Below, piece by piece: positions 54,786-64,000 of a stretch of DNA of 64,000 nt. Each line of letters starts with the position of its first letter. Position 1 is the first letter of the stretch. The notes under the pieces are model-generated. The model was not told the origin of the DNA. It saw only the letters and a program-made list of their open reading frames with translations, and searched no databases. Both the position numbers and the translations under genes were made by a program. The DNA comes from Saccharothrix espanaensis DSM 44229 (GTDB lineage: Bacteria > Actinomycetota > Actinomycetes > Mycobacteriales > Pseudonocardiaceae): NCBI RefSeq assembly GCF_000328705.1, contig NC_019673.1, positions 1,488,001 through 1,552,000 on the forward strand. Reading direction: 5' to 3'.

Positions 54786-55583
54786 CTACTTGAGCGAGAT
54801 CGTCGCCGACAGCCCGATCGTCCGGTAGCCGATCGGCCCGTACAGCCGGCCCGCCTTGCCGTCCGGCTCGGTCTCCAGGAACGGGACCACCCCGGCGGCG
54901 AACACCCGCCGGGTCAGCTCGCCGCACACCGCCGACGCGATGCCGCGCCCCCGGTGCTCGGGCACCACGGCGATCCCGGCGACCTGCGCCAGGCCGTTGC
55001 TCGGACCGGTGCTCGCGCCACCGCCGACCGCCACCCCGTCGACCAGGGCGAGCACCAGCGTCCCGCCCTCGCCCAGCAGCGTCCGCTGCCGCGCCACCCC
55101 CGCGTCGCGCGGGATCGGCTCGACCCCGAACGCCCGGTGCTGCGCCTCGGTCAGCGCCGCCAGCTGGTCGTCGGTGGTCGCGTCGAGCAGCTCCACGCCC
55201 TCGGGCACGTCCGGCACGACCAGGTCGGCCCGCTCGACGCCCATCATCGGCAGCAGCTGGTCGACGGTGAACCCGGCCGCCTCCAGCGCGGTGTCCACCG
55301 CCGGGCACGGCCGCAGGTACTCCAACCGCGGCGTGCGGTCCCGGGCGCGGAACGCCGCCACCAGGGCGGCCACGTCGGCGGCGGTCGGCTCGGCGTCCCG
55401 CTCGGGCACCGCGTAGTTCGTGAACACGCTGTCGGTGTGCGCGTCGAACCTGACCAGGAACGGCCCGATCCGCTCGGCGTCGGCGCGGATCGACGCCCGC
55501 AGGGAGTCCTGGATCTCGGTGAGCACCGGCAGACGCTCCCACGCGGGCCGAACCCGTGCCACCGGTTTCCCCACGACTGTCAC
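54786..55583 (-). CDS. GNAT family N-acetyltransferase (two-part)
   Basis: A 265-aa protein with a degenerate first half (residues 1-125) and a canonical GNAT second half: GVELLDATTDDQLAALTEAQ, LVDGVAVGGGAS, and the CoA loop AVVPEHRGRGIASAVCGEL, ending AGRLYGPIGYRTIG. ATG 55583 lies 65 bp from the divergent hrcA. The substrate is unknown. Confidence 0.85.
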   Translation of the reverse strand: MTVVGKPVARVRPAWERLPVLTEIQDSLRASIRADAERIGPFLVRFDAHTDSVFTNYAVPERDAEPTAADVAALVAAFRARDRTPRLEYLRPCPAVDTALEAAGFTVDQLLPMMGVERADLVVPDVPEGVELLDATTDDQLAALTEAQHRAFGVEPIPRDAGVARQRTLLGEGGTLVLALVDGVAVGGGASTGPSNGLAQVAGIAVVPEHRGRGIASAVCGELTRRVFAAGVVPFLETEPDGKAGRLYGPIGYRTIGLSATISLK

Positions 55584-55648
55584 CGCGGCGGCTCCGACCT
55601 CCGTAAACTCGTCGGGAGCAAGCTCCGACGGAATGGGGGTGACACGCG

Positions 55649-56671
55649 GTGAACACCGATGAGCGCCGGTTCGAAGTGTTGCGCGCGATCGTCGCCGACT
55701 ACGTTTCCAACCAGGAGCCCGTCGGGTCGAAAGCGCTGGTCGAGCGGCACAACCTGGGGGTGTCCAGCGCGACGGTCCGCAACGACATGGCGGCGCTGGA
55801 GGAGGACGGCTACATCACCCAGCCGCACACCAGCGCCGGGCGGGTGCCCACCGACAAGGGCTACCGGCTGTTCGTGGACCGGCTCAGCGAGGTCAAGCCG
55901 CTGTCCTCGCCCGAGCGCCGGGCGATCCGCAGCTTCCTCGAAGGGGCCTACGACCTCGACGACGTGCTGCGCCGCAGCGTGCGGCTGCTGGCCCAGCTGA
56001 CCCGCCAGGTCGCCGTCGTGCAGTACCCGACGCTGAGCCGCTCGACCGTGCGGCACCTGGAAGTGCTGGCCATCACACCGGCCCGGCTGATGCTCGTGCT
56101 GATCACCGACACCGGCCGGGTCGACCAGCGCTCGGTCGACCTCGGCGACGTGATCACCGAGGAGAACGTGGCCCGGATGCGCGCCATGCTCAACTCCGCC
56201 ATGGTCGGCAAGCGGCTGTCCGACGCCTCCGCCGAGGTCGCCGAGCTGCCCGACCGCGCGCCCGCCGAGCTGCGCGACGTGGTGCTGCGGGTGAGCACCG
56301 TGCTGATCGAGTCGCTGGTGGAGCACCCGGAGGAGCGCCTGGTGCTGGGTGGCACCGCGAACCTCACCCGCAACGTGGCAGACTTCCCCGGTTCGCTGCG
56401 CCAGGTGCTGGAGGCGTTGGAGGAGCAGGTCGTGGTGCTCAAGCTGCTCGCCGCGTCCCGCGACCCCGGCACCGTCCTGGTGCACATCGGCGAGGAGAAC
56501 GAGGCGGCCGAGATGCGCAGCACCTCGGTCGTGTCCATCGGCTACGGCAGCCGTGACAACCTGCTCGGGGGCATGGGAGTGGTCGGGCCCACCAGGATGG
56601 ACTACCCCGGCACGATGGCCGCCGTGCTGGCGGTCGCCAGCTACGTGGGGGACATCCTGACCGCACGCTAG
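55649..56671 (+). CDS. hrcA: Heat-inducible transcription repressor HrcA
   Basis: Repressor of chaperone operons through CIRCE sites, 340 aa. The winged helix is [20 protein letters not shown] then [20 protein letters not shown], followed by the GAF-like dimerisation domain and the C-terminal [18 protein letters not shown] signature. GTG 55649 has GGGGGTGA upstream. No CIRCE (TTAGCACTC-N9-GAGTGCTAA) lies before hrcA or dnaJ, so its targets, probably groEL genes, are elsewhere. Confidence 0.96.
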   Translation: MNTDERRFEVLRAIVADYVSNQEPVGSKALVERHNLGVSSATVRNDMAALEEDGYITQPHTSAGRVPTDKGYRLFVDRLSEVKPLSSPERRAIRSFLEGAYDLDDVLRRSVRLLAQLTRQVAVVQYPTLSRSTVRHLEVLAITPARLMLVLITDTGRVDQRSVDLGDVITEENVARMRAMLNSAMVGKRLSDASAEVAELPDRAPAELRDVVLRVSTVLIESLVEHPEERLVLGGTANLTRNVADFPGSLRQVLEALEEQVVVLKLLAASRDPGTVLVHIGEENEAAEMRSTSVVSIGYGSRDNLLGGMGVVGPTRMDYPGTMAAVLAVASYVGDILTAR

Positions 56672-56677
56672 CCCAAA

Positions 56678-56725
56678 GAACACCGCCGGGAACACCGCCG
56701 GGAACACCGCCGGGAACACCGCAGG
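56678..56725. repeat. 12-bp tandem repeat, four units, between hrcA and dnaJ
   Basis: GAACACCGCCGG repeats four times exactly except for one base in the last unit, starting 7 bp after the hrcA stop. It may vary in copy number. No coding role. Confidence 0.9.
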
Positions 56726-56786
56726 CCCACAGGACGTTTCGCAAGCGAGCGAGCGCGCGCTGAACGCGCCCGCAGGAGGACACACG

Positions 56787-57938
56787 GTGGCGAGGGACTA
56801 CTACGGCACGCTCGGGGTCTCCAGGAACGCGACACCCGAGGAGATCAAGCGCGCCTACCGCAAGCTCGCGCGCCAACTGCACCCGGACGTCAACCCCAAC
56901 GAGGAGGCGCGCTTCAAAGAGGTGACCGCCGCCTACGAGGTGTTGTCGGACCCGAGGAAGCGCGAGCTCGTCGACCGCGGCGGTGACCCGCTGCAGTCCG
57001 GCGGCGGTGGCGGTGGCATGGGCGACCCGTTCTCGGGTTTCGGCCTCGGCGACATCATGGACGCGTTCTTCGGCGCCACGGGCGGCGGCAGCGGGCGCGG
57101 ACCGCGCAGCCGCGTGCAGCCCGGCTCCGACGCGCTCATCCGGCTGTCGATGACGCTGGAGGAGTGCGCCGCGGGCGCGTCCCGGGAACTGACCGTGGAC
57201 ACCGCGATCCTGTGCGACGTGTGCGTGGGCAGCGGCTGCGCCGAGGGCACGTCCCCGAAGCGCTGCGACACGTGCGGCGGGCGCGGCGAGGTGCAGTCGG
57301 TGCAGCGCTCGTTCCTGGGCCAGGTCGTCACGGCCCGGCCGTGCCCGGTCTGCCGCGGCTTCGGCGAGGTCATCCCCGACCCGTGCCGGCAGTGCGCGGG
57401 CGAGGGCCGGGTCCGCTCCCGGCGGACGATCTCGGTGCAGATCCCGGCCGGCGTGGCCGAGGGGATGCGGGTCCGGCTGGCGGGCCAGGGCGAGGTCGGC
57501 TCCGGCGGCGGCCCGGCCGGCGACCTCTACGTGGAGGTCGAGGAGGTGCCGCACGAGGTGTTCGAGCGGGACGGCTCCAACCTGCACTGCTCGGTGCGCA
57601 TCCCGATGACCACCGCCGCGCTCGGCGCGGTGCTGCCGCTGCAGACCCTCGACGGCGAGGAGGAGCTGGACATCGAGCCCGGCACCCAGCCGAACACCGA
57701 ACTGGTGCTCACCGGCCGGGGCATGCCGAGGCTGCGCTCCTCCGGCCGCATCGACGGGCGCGGCGACCTGCACGTGCACCTGGAGGTCGTGGTGCCGACC
57801 AAGCTCGACGGCCGGCAGACCGAGCTGCTGCGCGAACTCGCCGCCGTGCGCGGCGAGGACGAGCCGACCCTGGCCCACAACGGCAAGGGCGGCGGCGGGC
57901 TGTTCTCGCGGCTGCGCTCCGGCCGCGGCCACCGGTGA
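56787..57938 (+). CDS. dnaJ: Chaperone DnaJ (DnaJ2 type)
   Basis: Hsp40 co-chaperone of 383 aa that stimulates DnaK. J-domain residues 1-65 have HPD in [19 protein letters not shown]; a Gly/Phe-rich linker follows (about 70-115). Four zinc motifs, [27 protein letters not shown] and CRQCAGEGR, bind two zincs, and then comes the substrate-binding C-terminal part. GTG 56787 has GGAGGA 6 bases upstream. Its place after hrcA marks it as the second actinobacterial DnaJ, not the dnaK-operon one. Its stop overlaps the rsmE GTG (GTGA). Confidence 0.96.
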   Translation: MARDYYGTLGVSRNATPEEIKRAYRKLARQLHPDVNPNEEARFKEVTAAYEVLSDPRKRELVDRGGDPLQSGGGGGGMGDPFSGFGLGDIMDAFFGATGGGSGRGPRSRVQPGSDALIRLSMTLEECAAGASRELTVDTAILCDVCVGSGCAEGTSPKRCDTCGGRGEVQSVQRSFLGQVVTARPCPVCRGFGEVIPDPCRQCAGEGRVRSRRTISVQIPAGVAEGMRVRLAGQGEVGSGGGPAGDLYVEVEEVPHEVFERDGSNLHCSVRIPMTTAALGAVLPLQTLDGEEELDIEPGTQPNTELVLTGRGMPRLRSSGRIDGRGDLHVHLEVVVPTKLDGRQTELLRELAAVRGEDEPTLAHNGKGGGGLFSRLRSGRGHR

Positions 57939-58669
57939 CCCTGCCCGTCTTCCTGGTGCCCGCGCTGCCGGCCGGCGGCACCGCCGTGCTGGACGGCCCC
58001 GAGGGCCGGCACGCGGCCACCGTGCGGCGGCTGCGGGCGGGGGAGGAGCTGGTGCTCTCCGACGGCACGGGCGCGCAGGTGCGGTGCGTGGTCGAGGAGG
58101 CGCTGAAGGACTCGCTGCGGCTGTCCGTCGTCGAGCGCTGGGTGGTGCCCGAACCCGCGGTGCGGGTGGTGCTGGCGCAGGCGCTGGTGAAGGGCGACCG
58201 CGGCGAGCTGGCCGTAGAACTGGCCACCGAGGCGGGCGTCGACGGCGTGGTGCCGTGGCGGGCCGCCCGGTGCGTCGCGAAGTGGGAGGACGGCCCGCGC
58301 GGGGCGAAGGCGCTGGAACGCTGGCGCAGCACCGCGCGGGAGGCCGCGAAACAGGCCCGGCGGGCTCGCGTTCCGGTCGTGTCCGACCCCGCCGGCACCG
58401 CCGCGCTGGTCCGTTTGGCGGCGTCTTCCACAGTTGTATTGGTTTTGCACGAATCGGCTTCGGACACCATCAAGTCGGTGCCGCTGCCGGCCGCGGGCGA
58501 GGTGTTGTTGGTGGTCGGTCCGGAAGGCGGCATCACCGACACCGAACTCGCGGCGTTGACCGAGGCAGGCGCACACGCGGTGCGACTGGGTCCTACCGTT
58601 CTGCGAGCATCCACGGCCGCCGCGGTGGCTTTGGGTGCTCTGGGTGTAATGACCGATCGCTGGGGGTAA
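57935..58669 (+). CDS. rsmE: 16S rRNA m3U1498 methyltransferase
   Basis: SPOUT-fold methyltransferase of 244 aa modifying U1498 of 16S rRNA. The N-terminal PUA-like part has [20 protein letters not shown]; the knot region has [19 protein letters not shown] and [19 protein letters not shown], the SAM-binding signatures of RsmE. GTG 57935 overlaps the dnaJ stop. Transcription from hrcA-dnaJ-rsmE should end at the terminator 58803-58855. Confidence 0.95.
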   Translation: MTLPVFLVPALPAGGTAVLDGPEGRHAATVRRLRAGEELVLSDGTGAQVRCVVEEALKDSLRLSVVERWVVPEPAVRVVLAQALVKGDRGELAVELATEAGVDGVVPWRAARCVAKWEDGPRGAKALERWRSTAREAAKQARRARVPVVSDPAGTAALVRLAASSTVVLVLHESASDTIKSVPLPAAGEVLLVVGPEGGITDTELAALTEAGAHAVRLGPTVLRASTAAAVALGALGVMTDRWG

Positions 58670-58802
58670 TGGGCGTTGCGCCCTTCTGGCGAACCGCCGG
58701 AATAGGGGTTACGCTCATGGCCTGAGGGGTTGCATTGGTCTAGTCGTGATCGGCCCTTCAGACCACAGTCTCGCCGGACACCTCCCCCCTCGGTCCGGCG
58801 TC

Positions 58803-58855
58803 GCCGCGTCGCGGTGGGGCGACCCCCAGGTCCCATCGCGACGCGGCCCTTTTTT
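58803..58855 (+). terminator. Strong intrinsic terminator after rsmE
   Basis: GCCGCGTCGCGGTGGG pairs with CCCATCGCGACGCGGC (16 bp, one G-U) around a 13-nt loop and is followed by CCTTTTTT. This is the only textbook stem plus T-run I found in the window. It lies inside the longest frame of the next gene and so helps to set that gene's start downstream. Confidence 0.9.
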
Positions 58856-58871
58856 GCGTCAGGGGTATGAC

Positions 58872-59552
58872 TTGCGCATCTCGTACGGCGACCACCCGAG
58901 TCAGTTCGGTGAATTGTCGACCGGCCGCCAGCCGAATCGGTTTCCTGTTGTCGTGGTCATCCACGGCGGTTTCTGGCACCAGCGTTATGGATTGGAGCTG
59001 GGACGTCCCCTGGCGGCCGATCTGGCGGCGCACGGCGTTTCCGCGTTCACCGTCGAGTACCGCCGGATCGACGGCGGCGGCGGGTGGCCGGAAACCGGCG
59101 ACGACGTGCTGGCCGCCATCGACGCCCTGGACTCCGACGTGATCACCCTCGGCCACTCGGCGGGCGGCCACCTCGCGGTGTGGGCGGCGGCCCGGCACCC
59201 CCGCGTGCTCGGCGCGGTCGCCCAGGCCGGCGTGCTGGACTTCCTGGCCCACCCGCAGGTCACCCGCCGGGCCGGCGAACTGCTCGGCGGCACCCCCGAC
59301 GAGGTGCCCGAGCGCTACGCCGACGCCTCGCCCGCCGCGCTGCTGCCCATCGCCAAACCGCTGGTGCTGGTGCACGGCGAGGACGACGAGGACGTGCCGG
59401 TCGAGCAGAGCATCGGGTTCGCCGAGGCCGCCGGCGCGGAACTGGTCGTGCTGCCCGGTGTCAGCCACCTGGACCTGATCACGCCCGGCACGTCCGCCTG
59501 GGTCACCTGCCGCAGCGCCGCCCTCCGCCTGGCCCGCGAAACCGCCCGGTAG
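58872..59552 (+). CDS. Alpha/beta hydrolase family protein
   Basis: Serine hydrolase of 226 aa. FPVVVVIHGGFWHQRYGLEL holds the oxyanion HGG motif of the hormone-sensitive lipase/kynurenine formamidase-like group, LGHSAGGHLAVW the nucleophile Ser, and LVLVHGEDDEDVPVE and GVSHLDLI the Asp and His. TTG 58872 is chosen because AGGGGT lies 6 bases upstream and because a perfect terminator occupies the 5' part of the longer frame from GTG 58746. Esterase or formamidase activity is inferred. Confidence 0.85.
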   Translation: MRISYGDHPSQFGELSTGRQPNRFPVVVVIHGGFWHQRYGLELGRPLAADLAAHGVSAFTVEYRRIDGGGGWPETGDDVLAAIDALDSDVITLGHSAGGHLAVWAAARHPRVLGAVAQAGVLDFLAHPQVTRRAGELLGGTPDEVPERYADASPAALLPIAKPLVLVHGEDDEDVPVEQSIGFAEAAGAELVVLPGVSHLDLITPGTSAWVTCRSAALRLARETAR

Positions 59553-59619
59553 GCCGTTCCGGACACCGCCTTGGTCGTGGTCCGCCCTGATCGCGGCCGC
59601 TCGGCGCGGGACGTCCCGG

Positions 59620-59625
59620 TAGCCT
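59620..59625 (+). promoter_or_regulatory. -10 box of a leaderless HIT gene
   Basis: TAGCCT followed by seven bases and the ATG at 59633, with no ribosome site. Confidence 0.5.
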
Positions 59626-59632
59626 GCGCGGT

Positions 59633-59974
59633 ATGTCCGACTGCCTGTTCTGCCGGATCGTCGCGGGCGAGGTCCCGGCCACGATCGTGCACCAGACCGA
59701 GACGACCGTGGCGTTCCGGGACATCTCGCCCCAGGCCCCGACGCACGTCGTCCTGGTGCCGCGCGAGCACGCGCCGGACGCCGCCGCCCTGGCCGCCGCC
59801 GCACCGGGCGTGCTGGACGCGCTTTTCCTGGCCGCCGGCGAGATCGCCAAGGCCGAGGGCATCGCCGAGACCGGCTACCGCCTGCTGTTCAACACCGGGG
59901 CGGACGCCGGCCAGACCGTCTTCCACGCCCACCTGCACCTGCTCGGCGGCCGTCCGCTCGGCGCGCTCGCCTAG
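59633..59974 (+). CDS. HIT family (Hint-like) nucleotide hydrolase
   Basis: Histidine-triad protein of 113 aa: SDCLFCRIVAGEVPATIV with a zinc-type Cys pair, FRDISPQAPTHVVLVPREH, and the triad FHAHLHLLGG. It probably cleaves purine nucleoside phosphoramidates or adenylylated lysine. ATG 59633 follows a leaderless-type -10 box. It converges on the BBE flavoenzyme with a hairpin between them. Confidence 0.94.
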   Translation: MSDCLFCRIVAGEVPATIVHQTETTVAFRDISPQAPTHVVLVPREHAPDAAALAAAAPGVLDALFLAAGEIAKAEGIAETGYRLLFNTGADAGQTVFHAHLHLLGGRPLGALA

Positions 59975-59981
59975 ACCCGAC

Positions 59982-60036
59982 GGCCGGCCCCCGACCCTCG
60001 ACCCCCGGCGCACTCGCCAGGGGCCGGGGGCCGGCC
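59982..60036. terminator. GC-rich hairpin between converging genes
   Basis: GGCCGGCCCCC and GGGGGCCGGCC form an 11-bp stem around a long loop, immediately after the HIT gene and before the stop of the converging flavoenzyme gene. There is no T-tract. Confidence 0.6.
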
Positions 60037-60038
60037 GG

Positions 60039-61403
60039 TCACACGGACTGCGGGAACGCGAGCACCCGGTCCGGGTCGTAGCGCCGCGCCACGCGGTGCA
60101 GCCGCGCGTAGTTGCCGCCGTAGTAGGCGTCCTGCCAGCCGGGCATCTGCGGGTCGATGTAGTTCACGTACCCGCCGCCCGCGCCCAGGCCGTCACGCAC
60201 CTGCGCCAGCTCCCGCCGGGCCGTCGACTCGTCGAGCCCGGGGCCCTCGACGAAGATCTGCGCGCTGGCCAGCGCGTCCCGGTGCGGGAACGCCGTCGCG
60301 TCCGGCCGCACCCGCGAGATCGCCCCGCCGAACGAGTCGAACAGGACCGCCCCGGTCACCGGCCGGTCCACCAGCCGCACCGCCGCCTGCGGGTCCACCG
60401 CCCGGCGCAGCATCCGCGACGACGCCACGAACCGGTTCCCGGTCACCGGCGCGCACCCGTTCAGGCAGTTCGCGAAGTACCGCATGGTCGTCAGGTAGTC
60501 CATCGGCCGCAGGTCCCGCGACAGCACCGGGGCCTTCGCCGCGAACCGGTCCAGCCAGGGCGTGAGCGCCTCCGGCGAGCCCACCCAGCACCCGCCCACC
60601 CGGGCCGACGGCGGTCGGCCCATGTCCAGCGTGCACCCCGTCCACAGCTCGTCCGGCAGGTCCGCGACCCACTCCTGCCACGCCCCGAACACGTCCACCT
60701 CCGCGCCCGGTCGGGTGCGCAGCGCGAACGGCACCAGGTCGCGCGCCGGGAACGTGTCGAACCGGAACGACGTGACGATCCCGAAGTTCCCGCCACCGCC
60801 GCCGCGCAACGCCCAGAACAGGTCCGGCTCGTGCTCCGCGTCCACCCGCCGCACGCAGCCGTCCGGCGTCACCACCCGCGCCCCGCGCAGGTGGTCGCAG
60901 GTCAGCCCGTACTTGCGGGCCACCACGCTGATCCCGCCGCCCAGCGTCAACCCGCCGATCCCGACGCTGGGGCACGTCCCGCCGGGCAGCAGCCGTCCGG
61001 CCGCGCCCAACGCCTCGTACAGCCCGATCATCGAGGTGCCCGCGCCGACCACGGCCTCCCGGCCCGGCCGGACCTCGTCCAGCGCCGCCAGGTCCACGAC
61101 CAGCCCGCCCTCCGGCACGGAGTACCCGGCGTAGCTGTGCCGTCCGCTGCGGGCGGCGACCGGGAGGCGTTCGCGGGAGGCGAACTCCAGGCAGCGGGCG
61201 ACGTCGTCCTCCGTCGCGCACAACGCGATCGCCGCGGGTCGCCGCTGGTCGTACAGCGTGTTGAAGGGCCGCCGCTGCGCGTCGTAGTCCGGGTCGCCCG
61301 GCAGCACCAGCCGCCCGGTCAGCCGCAACCGGCCCCAATCCCGGTCCCAGCCCACGAACGCCAACCCGGCGGCCCCGATGAACGTCCTCCGTCGAAATTC
61401 CAC
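60039..61403 (-). CDS. BBE-like FAD-linked oxidoreductase, probably exported
   Basis: Berberine-bridge-enzyme-type oxidase of 454 aa. FAD domain: PVAARSGRHSYAGYS provides the His and LLPGGTCPSVGIGGLTLGGG the Cys for bicovalent flavin attachment. The C-terminal BBE segment is WQDAYYGGNYARLHRVARRY. The N-terminus, EFRRRTFIGAAGLAFVG, looks like a Tat signal, so it may act outside the cell on sugars or phenolics. GTG 61403 has GGGTGGGG upstream; the longer frame is not preferred. Confidence 0.87.
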   Translation of the reverse strand: MEFRRRTFIGAAGLAFVGWDRDWGRLRLTGRLVLPGDPDYDAQRRPFNTLYDQRRPAAIALCATEDDVARCLEFASRERLPVAARSGRHSYAGYSVPEGGLVVDLAALDEVRPGREAVVGAGTSMIGLYEALGAAGRLLPGGTCPSVGIGGLTLGGGISVVARKYGLTCDHLRGARVVTPDGCVRRVDAEHEPDLFWALRGGGGGNFGIVTSFRFDTFPARDLVPFALRTRPGAEVDVFGAWQEWVADLPDELWTGCTLDMGRPPSARVGGCWVGSPEALTPWLDRFAAKAPVLSRDLRPMDYLTTMRYFANCLNGCAPVTGNRFVASSRMLRRAVDPQAAVRLVDRPVTGAVLFDSFGGAISRVRPDATAFPHRDALASAQIFVEGPGLDESTARRELAQVRDGLGAGGGYVNYIDPQMPGWQDAYYGGNYARLHRVARRYDPDRVLAFPQSV

Positions 61404-61487
61404 AAACCCCACCCCCAAGGCGTTATTTTGCCCCAAATGTGAGCTGCGACACAACCGGCAATCGGGTAATCCCGGTCGCCGACCCGG

Positions 61488-62270
61488 CTACCCCAGGGCC
61501 TGCATCACCGGAGCGAACAACTGCCGCCGGTCACCGCCCTGCGGGCCGCGCACCATCCGGTCCACTTCGAACCGGGCCGGCATCCCGTGCGCCGACAGCC
61601 ACGCCGCCAACTCCGGGTCTGTGACGTCCACCCGCGCCGGACCACCGTCCGCCACGTCCGCGACCAGCGCCTTCGCCGCCTCGACCGAGTCCGCCACCAC
61701 CGGCCCGACCACCAGCCGCCCGTCGTTGCGCCACCCCGCCGCGAACCCGCCCTCGGACACCACCACCCGTTCGGCGAACCCGAACAGCTCCGCCCACATA
61801 GCCGACCGGTCCGCCCCGAACACCGCCGCGTCCCGCGCCACCAGCCCCGCACGGTCCACCACCGGCCGGGACACCCCCGACGGCGGCACGTCCAGCACGC
61901 CGAAGTGCCCCGCGACCCGTTCCACCGACCGGAAGCCGAGCTTCTCGTACAGGGGCTTGCCGAACGAGGTCGCGTACAGCGACGCCTCCGGCGTGCCGGC
62001 GTCCGCCAGGGCGTGCTCCACGACCCGCCGCCCCAGCCCGCGACCGCCGTGACTCTCCGCCACCAGGACCATGCTCACCGCCGTGTGGCTGTCACCGAAA
62101 CGAGTGGCGATCGTGGTGCCGACCAGCCGATCGCCGTCGAACAGCCCGAACCCCCGCCCCACCCGCAGCAGGAACGCCCACTTCGCTTCCTCCGGCGGCC
62201 ACCCGCGGCCGACGGCCAGGGCCGTGCAAGCGGGCAGGTCGGACCGGGTCAACGCGCGCAAGGTCTCCAC
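61488..62270 (-). CDS. GNAT family N-acetyltransferase with extra C-terminal domain
   Basis: A 260-aa protein. The N-terminal 130 residues are a full GNAT fold (LRALTRSDLPACTALAVGRG, LVAESHGGRGLGRRVVEHAL, LYATSFGKPLYEKLGFR). The rest forms a second, degenerate acetyltransferase-like domain, as in the many two-domain actinobacterial GNATs. GTG 62270 is the start. The acceptor is unknown. It is divergent from phoH. Confidence 0.85.
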   Translation of the reverse strand: METLRALTRSDLPACTALAVGRGWPPEEAKWAFLLRVGRGFGLFDGDRLVGTTIATRFGDSHTAVSMVLVAESHGGRGLGRRVVEHALADAGTPEASLYATSFGKPLYEKLGFRSVERVAGHFGVLDVPPSGVSRPVVDRAGLVARDAAVFGADRSAMWAELFGFAERVVVSEGGFAAGWRNDGRLVVGPVVADSVEAAKALVADVADGGPARVDVTDPELAAWLSAHGMPARFEVDRMVRGPQGGDRRQLFAPVMQALG

Positions 62271-62408
62271 GTCTGACGAGTAGACCGCGCCTGTCCACCC
62301 CGTTTCTTACTCCGGTGCGGAGTGTCGGTGGGGGCGGCTAGCATCGGTGCGGTAGGTCAAGTACACCCGAGTTCGGCGCGAACGCGCAGGAAGCAGGCCC
62401 GAGGCCAC

Positions 62409-64000
<1,592 letters not shown>

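Noticed and set aside
58735-58745. TTGGTCTAGTC resembling a second dre site
   Set aside because: Only the left half matches the DasR consensus; the right half is wrong and the neighbouring genes have no link to chitin.

Overview
The window is high-GC (roughly 70 percent or more by eye) actinobacterial chromosome, densely packed with GTG starts, 4-nt ATGA/GTGA stop-start overlaps and leaderless TANNNT-NNNNNN-start arrangements. Gene order (proB, proA, nadD, rsfS, gpgP, octT, degV, comEA, comEC, holA, rpsT, lepA, sulfur cluster, hemW, hrcA, dnaJ, rsmE, phoH) follows the Mycobacterium tuberculosis Rv2439c-Rv2368c neighbourhood as I remember it. Together with a GH18 chitinase under a DasR-like site and frequent TTA-type regulation signals this suggests a filamentous Pseudonocardiales member (Saccharothrix/Lentzea/Actinosynnema-like). 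The genus is inference.

Layout. 0-11 kb: proline genes proB and proA, separated by a minus-strand block (flavin-binding PPOX protein, MHS-type MFS transporter, GNAT enzyme, and a RecQ helicase carrying a C-terminal phosphoribosyltransferase-like domain); then an orphan 3Fe-4S ferredoxin, nadD-rsfS, and the methylglucose lipopolysaccharide genes gpgP-octT next to degV. 11-18 kb: comEA, a small coupled ORF, comEC, a hypothetical gene, a threonine-synthase-family gene under a SAM-I riboswitch, holA and rpsT. 18-30 kb: accessory genes (TauE exporter, VOC proteins, SPFH protein with a ribbon-helix-helix partner, AlkZ-like DNA glycosylase, EamA exporter), a decayed Ro60/TROVE pseudogene, lepA with a divergent PemK/MazF-like protein, an Uma2 gene and its truncated copy, and an HD-domain protein. 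30-44 kb: chitinase, PhoD, nitronate monooxygenase, DUF885 peptidase-like protein, amino-acid permease, EamA/LysR divergent pair, quinone-oxidoreductase-like gene, a barnase/barstar-type pair, enoyl-CoA hydratase, and a DJ-1/MarR pair with twin operators.

44-53.5 kb is one sulfur-assimilation operon on the minus strand. It runs from a small leader peptide through sir, a zinc-ribbon peptide, cysH, cysD, cysN and ssuA-ssuB-ssuC to a CbiX-type chelatase. It combines sulfate activation, reduction to sulfide, sulfonate/sulfate-type import and the siroheme supply needed by Sir. 53.5-64 kb is conserved housekeeping: hemW, hrcA-dnaJ-rsmE ending at a strong intrinsic terminator, an alpha/beta hydrolase, a HIT protein, a BBE-type flavoenzyme, GNAT enzymes, and phoH interrupted by an intein that runs off the end of the window.

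The most interesting points are the SAM riboswitch on a ThrC-family gene (a possible methionine-pathway enzyme), the Ala1/Trp-type intein in PhoH, the RecQ-phosphoribosyltransferase fusion, the sulfur-operon leader peptide, the strongly initiated small ORF coupled to comEC, and the Ro60 pseudogene.
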